DNA of 6,072 nt, taken from Fen-1258 sp027348115. Lineage in GTDB: Bacteria > Bacteroidota > Ignavibacteria > Ignavibacteriales > Melioribacteraceae. Each line of letters starts with the position of its first letter. The stretch's first letter is position 1. The stretch spans positions 1 to 6,072 of the forward strand of contig DAIEQA010000176.1 of the NCBI GenBank assembly GCA_027348115.1, in the 5' to 3' direction. The position numbers and the translations under genes were made by a program. The notes under the pieces are model-generated. The model ran no database searches. It saw only the letters and a program-made list of their open reading frames with translations, and was not told the DNA's origin. Positions 1 to 6,072 of the stretch are shown piece by piece.

Positions 1-369
1 GTCTTTAAAAATACTCTCTTCAAAAAAGCCCTCGATCAAGTTGGGGGTTATGAAAAATTTAACGAGCAGCTAGTTGGAATGATTGGTATTGCGTTTGTCG
101 GAGAAAATTTTGTTGCACCAGCAAAGATCATTAAAAAATATTTTGATGAGAAGCAGAAACTTTCATTCAAGGGCTGTTACATCGACGCCGCATTTTACGG
201 CGCAGACCAGCTAGATACAATTGCTTCCATGCCTACCAAGGAAGAAATTATGGCAGGTATTGTTGGCAGTATTGCGGCTCCTGCAAGCGGAATTGTCGGT
301 GCAATCAATGCGGTTATTCGCGATCTCGTAAGTGTTATAGACGAAATTGCAAAAAAGAAAGCCGCTTAA
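1..369 (+). CDS. rplJ: Large ribosomal subunit protein uL10 (L10), 3' part only
   Basis: L10 anchors the L7/L12 stalk to 23S rRNA; its N-terminal globular domain binds the rRNA and its C-terminal helix carries L12 dimers. The reading frame is open from the first base of the window to TAA at 367-369, giving 122 residues, so the gene enters from the left and roughly 50 N-terminal residues are missing. The first residues, VFKNTLFKKAL, match the L10 motif seen as VVRNTLLRRAV in E. coli. Further on are the family's FVGENF-like core strand and MPTKEE (residues 77-82 of the fragment), equivalent to LPTYEE in E. coli. After Pro94 comes a long amphipathic helix (residues 95-120) ending in a Lys/Ala tail. 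ATG codons at 79 and later are internal. The next gene, rplL, follows after 41 nt, the standard arrangement. The C-terminal part is about nine residues longer than in E. coli, which bears on how many L12 dimers it holds. Confidence 0.97.
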   Translation, partial: VFKNTLFKKALDQVGGYEKFNEQLVGMIGIAFVGENFVAPAKIIKKYFDEKQKLSFKGCYIDAAFYGADQLDTIASMPTKEEIMAGIVGSIAAPASGIVGAINAVIRDLVSVIDEIAKKKAA

Positions 370-397
370 TAAAAATTGAATAATTAATTAAAGTAAT

Positions 398-403
398 AGG
401 AGA
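398..403 (+). promoter_or_regulatory. Ribosome binding site of rplL
   Basis: AGGAGA lies 7 nt before the ATG at 411 inside an otherwise A/T-rich 41-nt spacer. It is a strong Shine-Dalgarno match at good spacing, fitting the need to make L12 in several copies per ribosome. I see no hairpin or convincing promoter in this spacer. Confidence 0.85.
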
Positions 404-410
404 AATAAAA

Positions 411-791
411 ATGTCAGAGAAGATTTCTGAAATTGTTGAAAAGATTAAAGCGCTTACACTTGTTGAAGCATCCGAATTAAAGAAAGCATTGGAAGACGAA
501 TTTGGAGTAACCGCTTCTGCACCAATGATGATGGCCGCTGCCGCTCCCGGCGCTGCTGCTGCAGCTCCTGCTGAAGAAAAAACCGAATTTGACGTTGTAC
601 TTCAAGCTGCCGGCGCAACAAAGATCAACGTAATTAAAGTTGTTCGCGCTCACACAGGTCTCGGTTTGAAAGAAGCTAAAGATTTAGTAGACGGCGCTCC
701 AAAACCGGTTAAAGAAGGCGTCTCCAAAGACGAAGCCGAAAAAATAAAGAAAGAACTCGAAGAGGCCGGCGCTACTGTTCAAGTTAAGTAA
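411..791 (+). CDS. rplL: Large ribosomal subunit protein bL12 (L7/L12)
   Basis: This is the multicopy stalk protein that recruits translational GTPases (EF-Tu, EF-G, IF2) to the ribosome and stimulates GTP hydrolysis. At 126 residues it has the usual length. Three parts are visible: an N-terminal dimerisation domain that binds L10 (about 1-33, with the FGV end at 31-33), a flexible Ala/Pro/Gly hinge (about 35-54, including a Met-Met-Met run at 39-41 and a five-alanine run at 48-52), and the C-terminal factor-binding domain (about 55-126). The C-terminal domain has the hallmark EEKTEFDV (55-62), TGLGLKEAKDLV (82-93) and KEGVSKDEAE (101-110), nearly identical to E. coli. The ATG start is set by AGGAGA 7 nt upstream and by the match to the family's N-terminus. 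It lies between rplJ and rpoB and is followed by a likely attenuator hairpin, so it is expected to be made in excess of the polymerase genes. Confidence 0.98.
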   Translation: MSEKISEIVEKIKALTLVEASELKKALEDEFGVTASAPMMMAAAAPGAAAAAPAEEKTEFDVVLQAAGATKINVIKVVRAHTGLGLKEAKDLVDGAPKPVKEGVSKDEAEKIKKELEEAGATVQVK

Positions 792-823
792 GCCGTTTCT
801 AATTATTTTTTAGCAATAAAATT

Positions 824-868
824 AGAGTGGTAAGATGGTAAAATCCGTCTTACCACTTTCTTTCATTT
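824..868 (+). terminator. Hairpin plus T-rich run between rplL and rpoB; likely partial terminator (attenuator)
   Basis: AGTGGTAAGATGG (826-838) pairs with CCGTCTTACCACT (845-857): 13 pairs with one G-U at 836/847, around a six-base loop TAAAAT (839-844). Two weaker pairs (824/859 and the G-U 825/858) can extend the base. The 3' arm runs into TTTCTTTCATTT (857-868), an imperfect U-tract. It begins 32 nt after the rplL stop and ends 44 nt before rpoB. Since rpoB has no evident promoter of its own here, complete termination would silence it, so partial termination is the sensible reading. E. coli has an attenuator and an RNase III processing hairpin in this same gap, and a processing role is the alternative here. 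The hairpin is seen directly; its activity is inferred. Confidence 0.68.
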
Positions 869-882
869 CTAAGTGAATGAAA
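861..882 (+). other. Weak second inverted repeat downstream of the attenuator
   Basis: TTTCATTT (861-868) can pair with GAATGAAA (875-882), eight A/U-dominated pairs including one G-U, around a six-base loop. It abuts the larger hairpin and shares its T-rich run, so forming it early would take bases from the U-tract. It is thermodynamically weak and may be chance in an A/T-rich spacer. Confidence 0.3.
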
Positions 883-901
883 AAATAATAATAACCACAT
901 T

Positions 902-906
902 GGAGG
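902..906 (+). promoter_or_regulatory. Ribosome binding site of rpoB (decides a TTG start)
   Basis: GGAGG lies 6 nt before TTG at 913. It is the strongest Shine-Dalgarno in the window and decides the start: the frame has a stop codon (TAA at 892-894) upstream and no ATG or GTG between that stop and the conserved N-terminal sequence. A small five-pair hairpin (TAACC 892-896 with GGTTA 905-909) could cover its last two bases, but it is weak. Confidence 0.88.
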
Positions 907-912
907 TTAGGG

Positions 913-3900
913 TTGGAAAAACAAAAAATTAATAAGAGCACAGGAAGAATTACCTTTGCTTCTATCTCTAACGCGATTAAAATACCGGACCTTTTGAATA
1001 TCCAGCTGGATTCGTTCGAAGAGTTTCTTCAGTTGAAGGTGCCGCCGTCGCAAAGAGAAAATAAAGGTTTGCAAGCTGTATTCAATACCAACTTCCCAAT
1101 CCTCGATAACAAAGAATTTTACAGATTAGATTTCATTGAATACTATATCGAGAAACCTAGATTCTCGATGGCCGAATGTGAAGAAAGAGGATTAACATAT
1201 TCGGCGCCCTTAAAAGCCAAACTTCGTCTTTCTACAAAAGACGATGAAACCGGCGAATACGTAAACTCCGTTGAACAGGAAGTATATCTCGGCAACCTTC
1301 CGTTTATGACAGGACGCGGAACGTTTATCATCAATGGCGCGGAAAGAGTAATTGTAAGCCAGTTGCACAGATCGCCCGGAGTTGCATTCGCTCAAACTTA
1401 TCACCCGAACGGAACGCCGATTTATTCTGCAAGGATTATTCCTTTCCGCGGTTCCTGGGTTGAATTTTCTACGGATATAAACAACATCTTATATGTATAT
1501 ATAGATCGCAGAAAGAAATTTCCTTCTACAACATTGTTGCGCGCCCTTGGCTACGAAAATGACGAACAGATTTTAAACCTGTTCGATCTGATCGAAGAGC
1601 TCCCGGTAAAACAGCTTCATGTTGAAAAACACGCGGGCAGAACCGTTGCCAACGATATTATAGATACTGCCACCGGCGAAATTTACGCAACCAAAGATTC
1701 AGAGTTGAATGACGAAGTTATTGCCGGAATAAAAAAATCTTCGGTTCAGAAAGTACAGCTTATCAGCATGGAAACTACTTTTGAACAGGATTTGGTAATT
1801 AATACTCTCAAGAAAGATACATCCACAAATAAAGATGAAGCTCTCTACGCAATTTACAGACAGCTTCGTTCCGGCGAAGCCCCGGATATAGATACGGCGG
1901 TTGGCTTAATAGAAAAATTATTCTTCAACGAAAAGAGATACGATCTTGGCGAAGTAGGCCGTTTCAGAATGAACGACCGCTTGAATTTAAATGTGCCGGA
2001 TAATGTTAAGGTGCTTACCGTTGAAGATATTATCGCCATTATGAAAAACATCATCAAACTTAAAAACGGAAACGTTCAGGTTGATGATATCGATCACCTT
2101 GGCAACAGAAGAGTAAGAACTGTCGGCGAACAGTTAATGCAACAGTACAATGTTGGCCTGGCAAGAATGGCGCGCACTATAAAGGAAAGAATGAACATGC
2201 GCGACAACGAAAATATGCAACCGCAGGATTTGGTAAACGCACGTACAATTAGCAGTGTTATCAATGCGTTCTTCGGAACCAACCAGCTTTCGCAGTTTAT
2301 GGATCAGACTAATCCTCTTTATGAACTGACGCACAAGAGAAGAATTTCGGCTTTAGGTCCCGGCGGTTTAACACGCGAGCGCGCCGGCTTTGAAGTCCGC
2401 GACGTTCACCATTCGCATTACGGACGTTTGTGCCCCATCGAAACTCCCGAAGGCCCGAACATCGGTCTTATTTCTTCTCTTACAATTTATGCAAGAGTTA
2501 ATAACTACGGATTTTTGGAAACGCCGTATAGAAAAGTTAAAGAAGGAAGAGTAACAAACAGCATCGATTTCTTAAGCGCAGATCAGGAAGATGAATTTAT
2601 TATCGCGCAGGCAAACGTTCCAATTGATGAACAACAAAATTTCGTAGAGGATAGAGTTAGATGCCGCGAACGCGGAGATTTTCCTGTTGTTCCCGGCGAA
2701 GAAGTTCATTACATGGATGTCGCCCCTGCTCAGATAGTTTCTGCCGCAGCCGCTTTAATTCCGTTCCTCGAACACGACGATGCGAACAGAGCACTGATGG
2801 GATCGAACATGCAGCGTCAAGCGGTTCCTCTTTTAGTTCCGCAAGCTCCTATTGTTGGAACCGGCATGGAATACAAAATTGCCCGTGACTCCCGTTCCGT
2901 AATTTTAGCGGAAGATAACGGCGTTGTCGAATATGCCGATTCTAAAAGAGTTATTGTTAAGTATGATGTTGATGAAAGCGCTCCGGAAACCTTGGTTAGC
3001 TTTGATGATGAGAAGAGAGTTGAATATACACTTACAAAATTTTCCGGTACCAACCAGGAAACATGCTTCACGCAAAAGCCGATTGTTATTTCCGGTCAGC
3101 GCGTTAAAAAAGGCGATGTTCTTGCAGACGGTCCCGCTATCGATAAAGGCGAGTTGGCGTTAGGTCGCAACGTTTCCGTTGCATTCATGCCATGGAGAGG
3201 TTACAACTTTGAAGACGCTATTGTATTAAGCGAAAGACTTGTAGGCGACGATGTTTTTACTTCGATTCACATTGAAGAATTTGAACTCCAGGTTCGCGAA
3301 ACAAAACGCGGCGAAGAAGAATTAACGCGCGACATTCCGAATGTTAGCGAAGAAGCAACAAAAGACCTTGATGAAAACGGAATTGTAAGAGAAGGCGCCG
3401 AAGTTAAGGAGGGCGACATTCTTATTGGTAAGATTACTCCCAAAGGCGAAACCGATCCTACACCGGAAGAAAAATTGCTCAAAGCAATCTTTGGCGATAA
3501 GGCCGGCGACGTGAAAGATGCATCGTTGAAAGCACCTCCAGGATTGAAAGGCGTTATAATTAAAACAAGATTGTTCAGCCGTAAGCGTAAGGATAACGAA
3601 TCCAAAAAATTTGAAAAGAAATTGCTCGATAATCTTGATTCCGATTACGCCAAGAAGAAAGAGAATCACTATTCTAAACTTGTTTCTAAGTTAACAAGAA
3701 TTACCGAGGGTAAAACAACCACCGGTATTCGGGATTTGGACGGCAGCGTTGTTCTTAGAAGCGGCACTGCAATTAAGGATGATACATTCTCAAATATAGA
3801 AGACATTACAAAGCTGGATTATTTAAAAGACTGGTTCGAAAGAAAAAATACCAACGAAATGATCAGGCAGTTATTCTCGAACTACTTTACTCTTCTTGCC

Positions 3901-4692
3901 GATATAGAGGAAGATTATAAACGCGAGAAATTAAAAATACAAAGCGGCGACGAACTTCCTCCGGGAATTACCCAGCTTGCAAAAGTTTATGTAGCTAAGA
4001 AGAGAAAAATTTCCGTCGGTGATAAAATGGCAGGCCGTCACGGAAACAAAGGCGTTGTTGCTAAAGTTGTTCCGGTTGAAGACATGCCGTATCACGAAGA
4101 CGGAACACCGGTTGATATAGTTCTCAATCCGCTTGGCGTACCTTCCCGTATGAACTTAGGTCAGCTTTATGAAACAGCTCTCGGATGGGTCGGTCAAAAA
4201 CTCGGCGTTAAATTTGAAACTCCGATTTTCGACAGCGCAAGAGTATCCGAAGTTGAAGAATGGCTTGAGAAAGCTGAGTTGAAAGAAGGAAGCAAGACAT
4301 GGCTTTATGATGGCAGATCGGGAGAAAAATTCCATCAGAAAGTTACATGCGGTTATATTTATATGATGAAACTCGGTCACATGGTTGATGACAAGATTCA
4401 CGCCCGTTCAATTGGCCCATACTCACTAATTACACAGCAACCTCTCGGTGGTAAGGCGCAGTTAGGCGGACAAAGATTTGGTGAAATGGAAGTCTGGGCG
4501 CTCGAAGGTTACGGCGCTTCTCATGTTCTTCAGGAAATTTTAACCGTGAAGAGCGACGATGTTACGGGAAGAGCAAAAACTTACGAGGCAATTGTTAAAG
4601 GTGAAAATATACCTGAACCAAATATCCCGGAAGCATTTAACGTAATGATAAAAGAATTGCAAGGTCTCGGTCTTGATATCAAAATTAACTAA
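913..4692 (+). CDS. rpoB: DNA-directed RNA polymerase subunit beta
   Basis: Beta forms one pincer of RNA polymerase and, with beta', the active centre. The protein has 1259 residues, close to the 1270 or so I recall for Bacteroidota and shorter than the 1342 of E. coli. The order of parts is complete: protrusion and lobe with NGAERVIVSQLHRSPG (about 140-155), the rifampicin region LSQFMDQTNPLYELTHKRR (459-477) leading to IETPEGPNIGL (509-519), PWRGYNFEDA (760-769, equivalent to E. coli E813/D814), a lysine-rich charged segment (about 893-1015), GDKMAGRHGNKG (1036-1047, with K1038 and K1046 equivalent to catalytic-centre K1065 and K1073), and the C-terminal clamp with HARSIGPYSL and GGQRFGEMEVWALEGYGA (about 1163-1201). 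The start is TTG, chosen because GGAGG sits 6 nt upstream, a stop lies just before it in frame, and no ATG occurs before residue 85 or so. Residue Y470, where E. coli has S522, is unusual. No frameshift or break is seen. Confidence 0.99.
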   Translation: MEKQKINKSTGRITFASISNAIKIPDLLNIQLDSFEEFLQLKVPPSQRENKGLQAVFNTNFPILDNKEFYRLDFIEYYIEKPRFSMAECEERGLTYSAPLKAKLRLSTKDDETGEYVNSVEQEVYLGNLPFMTGRGTFIINGAERVIVSQLHRSPGVAFAQTYHPNGTPIYSARIIPFRGSWVEFSTDINNILYVYIDRRKKFPSTTLLRALGYENDEQILNLFDLIEELPVKQLHVEKHAGRTVANDIIDTATGEIYATKDSELNDEVIAGIKKSSVQKVQLISMETTFEQDLVINTLKKDTSTNKDEALYAIYRQLRSGEAPDIDTAVGLIEKLFFNEKRYDLGEVGRFRMNDRLNLNVPDNVKVLTVEDIIAIMKNIIKLKNGNVQVDDIDHLGNRRVRTVGEQLMQQYNVGLARMARTIKERMNMRDNENMQPQDLVNARTISSVINAFFGTNQLSQFMDQTNPLYELTHKRRISALGPGGLTRERAGFEVRDVHHSHYGRLCPIETPEGPNIGLISSLTIYARVNNYGFLETPYRKVKEGRVTNSIDFLSADQEDEFIIAQANVPIDEQQNFVEDRVRCRERGDFPVVPGEEVHYMDVAPAQIVSAAAALIPFLEHDDANRALMGSNMQRQAVPLLVPQAPIVGTGMEYKIARDSRSVILAEDNGVVEYADSKRVIVKYDVDESAPETLVSFDDEKRVEYTLTKFSGTNQETCFTQKPIVISGQRVKKGDVLADGPAIDKGELALGRNVSVAFMPWRGYNFEDAIVLSERLVGDDVFTSIHIEEFELQVRETKRGEEELTRDIPNVSEEATKDLDENGIVREGAEVKEGDILIGKITPKGETDPTPEEKLLKAIFGDKAGDVKDASLKAPPGLKGVIIKTRLFSRKRKDNESKKFEKKLLDNLDSDYAKKKENHYSKLVSKLTRITEGKTTTGIRDLDGSVVLRSGTAIKDDTFSNIEDITKLDYLKDWFERKNTNEMIRQLFSNYFTLLADIEEDYKREKLKIQSGDELPPGITQLAKVYVAKKRKISVGDKMAGRHGNKGVVAKVVPVEDMPYHEDGTPVDIVLNPLGVPSRMNLGQLYETALGWVGQKLGVKFETPIFDSARVSEVEEWLEKAELKEGSKTWLYDGRSGEKFHQKVTCGYIYMMKLGHMVDDKIHARSIGPYSLITQQPLGGKAQLGGQRFGEMEVWALEGYGASHVLQEILTVKSDDVTGRAKTYEAIVKGENIPEPNIPEAFNVMIKELQGLGLDIKIN

Positions 4693-4737
4693 ACTGCTGT
4701 TTATTATAAGCAGGTCAACCAAGAGTTTGTAAATTTA

Positions 4738-4752
4738 TAAGCCGTTGGCTTA
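4738..4752 (+). promoter_or_regulatory. Small hairpin abutting the rpoC ribosome binding site
   Basis: TAAGCC (4738-4743) and GGCTTA (4747-4752) form a perfect six-pair stem around the three-base loop GTT. Its last base is also the first base of the rpoC Shine-Dalgarno AGGAG. There is no T-run after it, so it is not an intrinsic terminator. It could slightly mask or present the ribosome binding site. The pairing is seen; any role is speculative. Confidence 0.35.
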
Positions 4753-4756
4753 GGAG
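4752..4756 (+). promoter_or_regulatory. Ribosome binding site of rpoC
   Basis: AGGAG lies 8 nt before ATG 4765 and 11 nt before the in-frame ATG 4768. The spacing favours 4765 as the start, though the two differ by only one methionine. The rest of the 72-nt rpoB-rpoC spacer contains a five-pair inverted repeat (CTGCT 4694-4698 with AGCAG 4709-4713) that is too weak to call. Confidence 0.82.
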
Positions 4757-4764
4757 TAAAAAAA

Positions 4765-6072
4765 ATGATGCGAGTTAAAGCGCAAGAAAATAAAATCAAA
4801 CAAATTGAAAGCTTGACAATTAGTCTTGCTAGTCCCGACGATATTTTATCCAGATCGCACGGCGAAGTAACAAAACCGGAAACAATCAACTACCGTTCAT
4901 TCCGCCCCGAAAAAGACGGTTTGTTCTGCGAGAAGATTTTTGGTCCGGTCAAAGATTGGGAATGCGCCTGCGGTAAGTACAAAGGTATTCGCTACAAAGG
5001 TATTGTGTGCGATCGCTGCGGCGTTGAAGTTACTTTGAAAAGTGTTCGCCGTGAAAGAATGGGACACATTTCTTTAGCTGTTCCGGTTGTTCATATCTGG
5101 TTCTTCAAAGCGTTGCCTTCGAAGATCGGAAATATTATCGGAATGACAACTAAAGAATTGGAAAAAGTTATTTATTACGAATCTTATGTTGTTATAAATC
5201 CGGGTCCGACAGGTTTAACAAAGAAGGATTTGATTTCGGAAGATCAGTATTATGAAATTCTTAGTTCTCTTCCTCACGATAACGACGCTCTCGAAGATAC
5301 GGATCCTAAAAAATTTGTTGCAAGAATCGGCGGCGACGCAATTAAAGAATTGCTCAAAGAAACAGACATCGAACTTACATTTATCGATTTAAAGTCGCAG
5401 CTTGGGCCGGATACATCCCAGCAGAAACGTGCGGATCTTCTTAAAAGATTAAGAGTGCTCGAAGCGTTCCGCGAGTACGAAGGTAAAGTTCCGAACAAAC
5501 CGGAATGGATGGTGCTAAATGTTATTCCGGTAATTCCGCCGGAACTCCGCCCCCTTGTTCCTCTCGAAGGCGGAAGATTCGCAACATCGGATTTGAACGA
5601 TCTTTACAGAAGAGTAATCATTCGTAATAATCGTCTTAAAAGATTGATTGATATAAAAGCTCCCGAAGTAATTCTTCGTAACGAAAAAAGAATGCTTCAG
5701 GAAGCTGTTGATGCATTGTTTGATAATTCCCGTCGCGCAAGCGCGGTAAGAAGCGATGGCAACAGACCGTTAAAATCTTTGAGCGATATGCTTAAAGGAA
5801 AGCAAGGTCGTTTTCGGCAGAACTTGCTTGGTAAACGTGTTGACTACTCCGGCCGTTCGGTTATCGTTGTAGGTCCCGAATTAAAATTGCATCAATGCGG
5901 TCTTCCTAAAGATATGGCTGTTGAATTGTTTAAGCCGTTTATCATCAGAAAACTTATTGAGCGCGGACACTTCAAAACGGTTAAGAGTGCGCGCAAAGCT
6001 GTCGATAGAAAAGAAGCTGTTATCTGGGAGATCTTGGAAAAATTAATTGACGGTCATCCGATTATGTTAAAC
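4765..6072 (+). CDS. rpoC: DNA-directed RNA polymerase subunit beta', 5' part only
   Basis: Beta' forms the clamp and carries the catalytic magnesium site. The frame is open from ATG 4765 to the last base, giving 436 residues, about a third of the protein; the window edge cuts it, and it is not a broken gene. Visible in order are LASPDDILSRSHGEVTKPET (23-42), the N-terminal zinc site with C67, C69, C82 and C85 in CxC-x12-CxxC spacing, PPELRPLVPLEGGRFATSDL (lid region, 258-277), the clamp helices that bind sigma (about 277-321, with YRRVIIRNNRLKRL at 281-294), and switch 2 with KGKQGRFRQNLLGKRVDYSG (344-363). The NADFDGD catalytic motif is expected about 36 codons past the edge. Relative to E. 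coli there are about 15 extra residues between the zinc site and the lid, largely LPHDNDALEDTDPKKF (about 168-183), a segment I recall from Bacteroidota-type RpoC. ATG 4768 is a possible alternative start. It lies 72 nt after rpoB and is presumably cotranscribed with it. Confidence 0.98.
   Translation, partial: MMRVKAQENKIKQIESLTISLASPDDILSRSHGEVTKPETINYRSFRPEKDGLFCEKIFGPVKDWECACGKYKGIRYKGIVCDRCGVEVTLKSVRRERMGHISLAVPVVHIWFFKALPSKIGNIIGMTTKELEKVIYYESYVVINPGPTGLTKKDLISEDQYYEILSSLPHDNDALEDTDPKKFVARIGGDAIKELLKETDIELTFIDLKSQLGPDTSQQKRADLLKRLRVLEAFREYEGKVPNKPEWMVLNVIPVIPPELRPLVPLEGGRFATSDLNDLYRRVIIRNNRLKRLIDIKAPEVILRNEKRMLQEAVDALFDNSRRASAVRSDGNRPLKSLSDMLKGKQGRFRQNLLGKRVDYSGRSVIVVGPELKLHQCGLPKDMAVELFKPFIIRKLIERGHFKTVKSARKAVDRKEAVIWEILEKLIDGHPIMLN

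Noticed and set aside
79..369. ATG at 79 as the start of a short separate gene
   Set aside because: The frame is open to base 1 and the upstream residues match L10 (KNTLFKKAL), so this is an internal methionine of rplJ.
370..410. Possible promoter in the A/T-rich rplJ-rplL spacer
   Set aside because: Only 41 nt, with no paired -35/-10 or Bacteroidota-type -33/-7 elements; these genes are normally cotranscribed.
2661..2888. A 75-codon plus-strand open frame in another frame of rpoB
   Set aside because: The Arg/Ser/Cys-rich translation looks like out-of-frame reading, and it sits over conserved RpoB sequence.
3267..3669. Two overlapping minus-strand open frames of 112 and 115 codons opposite rpoB
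   Set aside because: They lie entirely within the conserved, unbroken rpoB frame, have no ribosome binding site I can see and no recognisable protein motif. They follow from the codon pattern of the real gene.
4694..4713. Inverted repeat CTGCT/AGCAG just after the rpoB stop as a terminator
   Set aside because: Only five pairs with a ten-base loop and no T-run after it, and rpoC must be transcribed through it.
789..4746. The nine-base string TAAGCCGTT occurs after rplL (789-797) and before rpoC (4738-4746)
   Set aside because: Two copies of a nine-mer, one overlapping a stop codon, in different structural settings; most simply chance.
5980..6072. rpoC lacking its catalytic NADFDGD motif
   Set aside because: The window ends at HPIMLN, about 36 codons before the motif is expected; this is the edge of the window, not a truncated gene.
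1..6072. A hidden novel system, mobile element, CRISPR array or RNA gene
   Set aside because: Nearly all of the window is conserved housekeeping coding sequence with short gaps. I found no direct repeats, terminal repeats, tRNA-like folds or foreign-looking genes.

Overview
This is an ordinary but complete view of the bacterial rplJL-rpoBC region. All genes are on the + strand: the 3' part of rplJ (ribosomal protein uL10), the whole of rplL (bL12), the whole of rpoB (RNA polymerase beta subunit), and the first 436 codons of rpoC (beta' subunit), which runs off the right edge. About 96% of the window is coding. The gaps are 41, 121 and 72 nt. I see no mobile element, CRISPR array, RNA gene or foreign-looking gene, and I did not find a previously undescribed system.

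Organism: the proteins look like the Fibrobacterota-Chlorobiota-Bacteroidota group. The clearest mark is in RpoC, where a short acidic segment (LPHDNDALEDTDPKKF, about residues 168-183) matches the form I recall from Bacteroidota and relatives and is absent from E. coli. RpoB also has a lysine-rich linker region near residues 893-1015. However, every complete gene start here has a good Shine-Dalgarno sequence, which is uncommon in classical Bacteroidia and Flavobacteriia, and RpoC has DYSGRS where I recall DYSARS in Bacteroidia. Together with a base composition that looks like low-to-mid 40s % G+C, this suggests an Ignavibacteria/Chlorobi-type lineage. That placement is inference from memory, not from a search.

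Layout: 1-369 is the rplJ tail, carrying the C-terminal helix that holds L12 dimers. 411-791 is rplL. 792-912 holds a strong hairpin followed by a T-rich run, a likely partial terminator (attenuator) that would let ribosomal protein output exceed polymerase output. 913-4692 is rpoB, starting at TTG. 4693-4764 is a short spacer with a small hairpin touching the rpoC ribosome binding site. 4765-6072 is rpoC, ending about 36 codons before the expected catalytic NADFDGD motif.

How they work together: L10 and L12 form the ribosomal stalk that recruits translation factors, while beta and beta' form the catalytic body of RNA polymerase. Cotranscription links the supply of the two machineries, and the rplL-rpoB hairpin plus the TTG start of rpoB are the visible places where the ratio could be set. 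Points worth a second look are the attenuator, the TTG start, a tyrosine in the rifampicin pocket (position 522 in E. coli numbering), and an L10 tail long enough for three L12 dimers.
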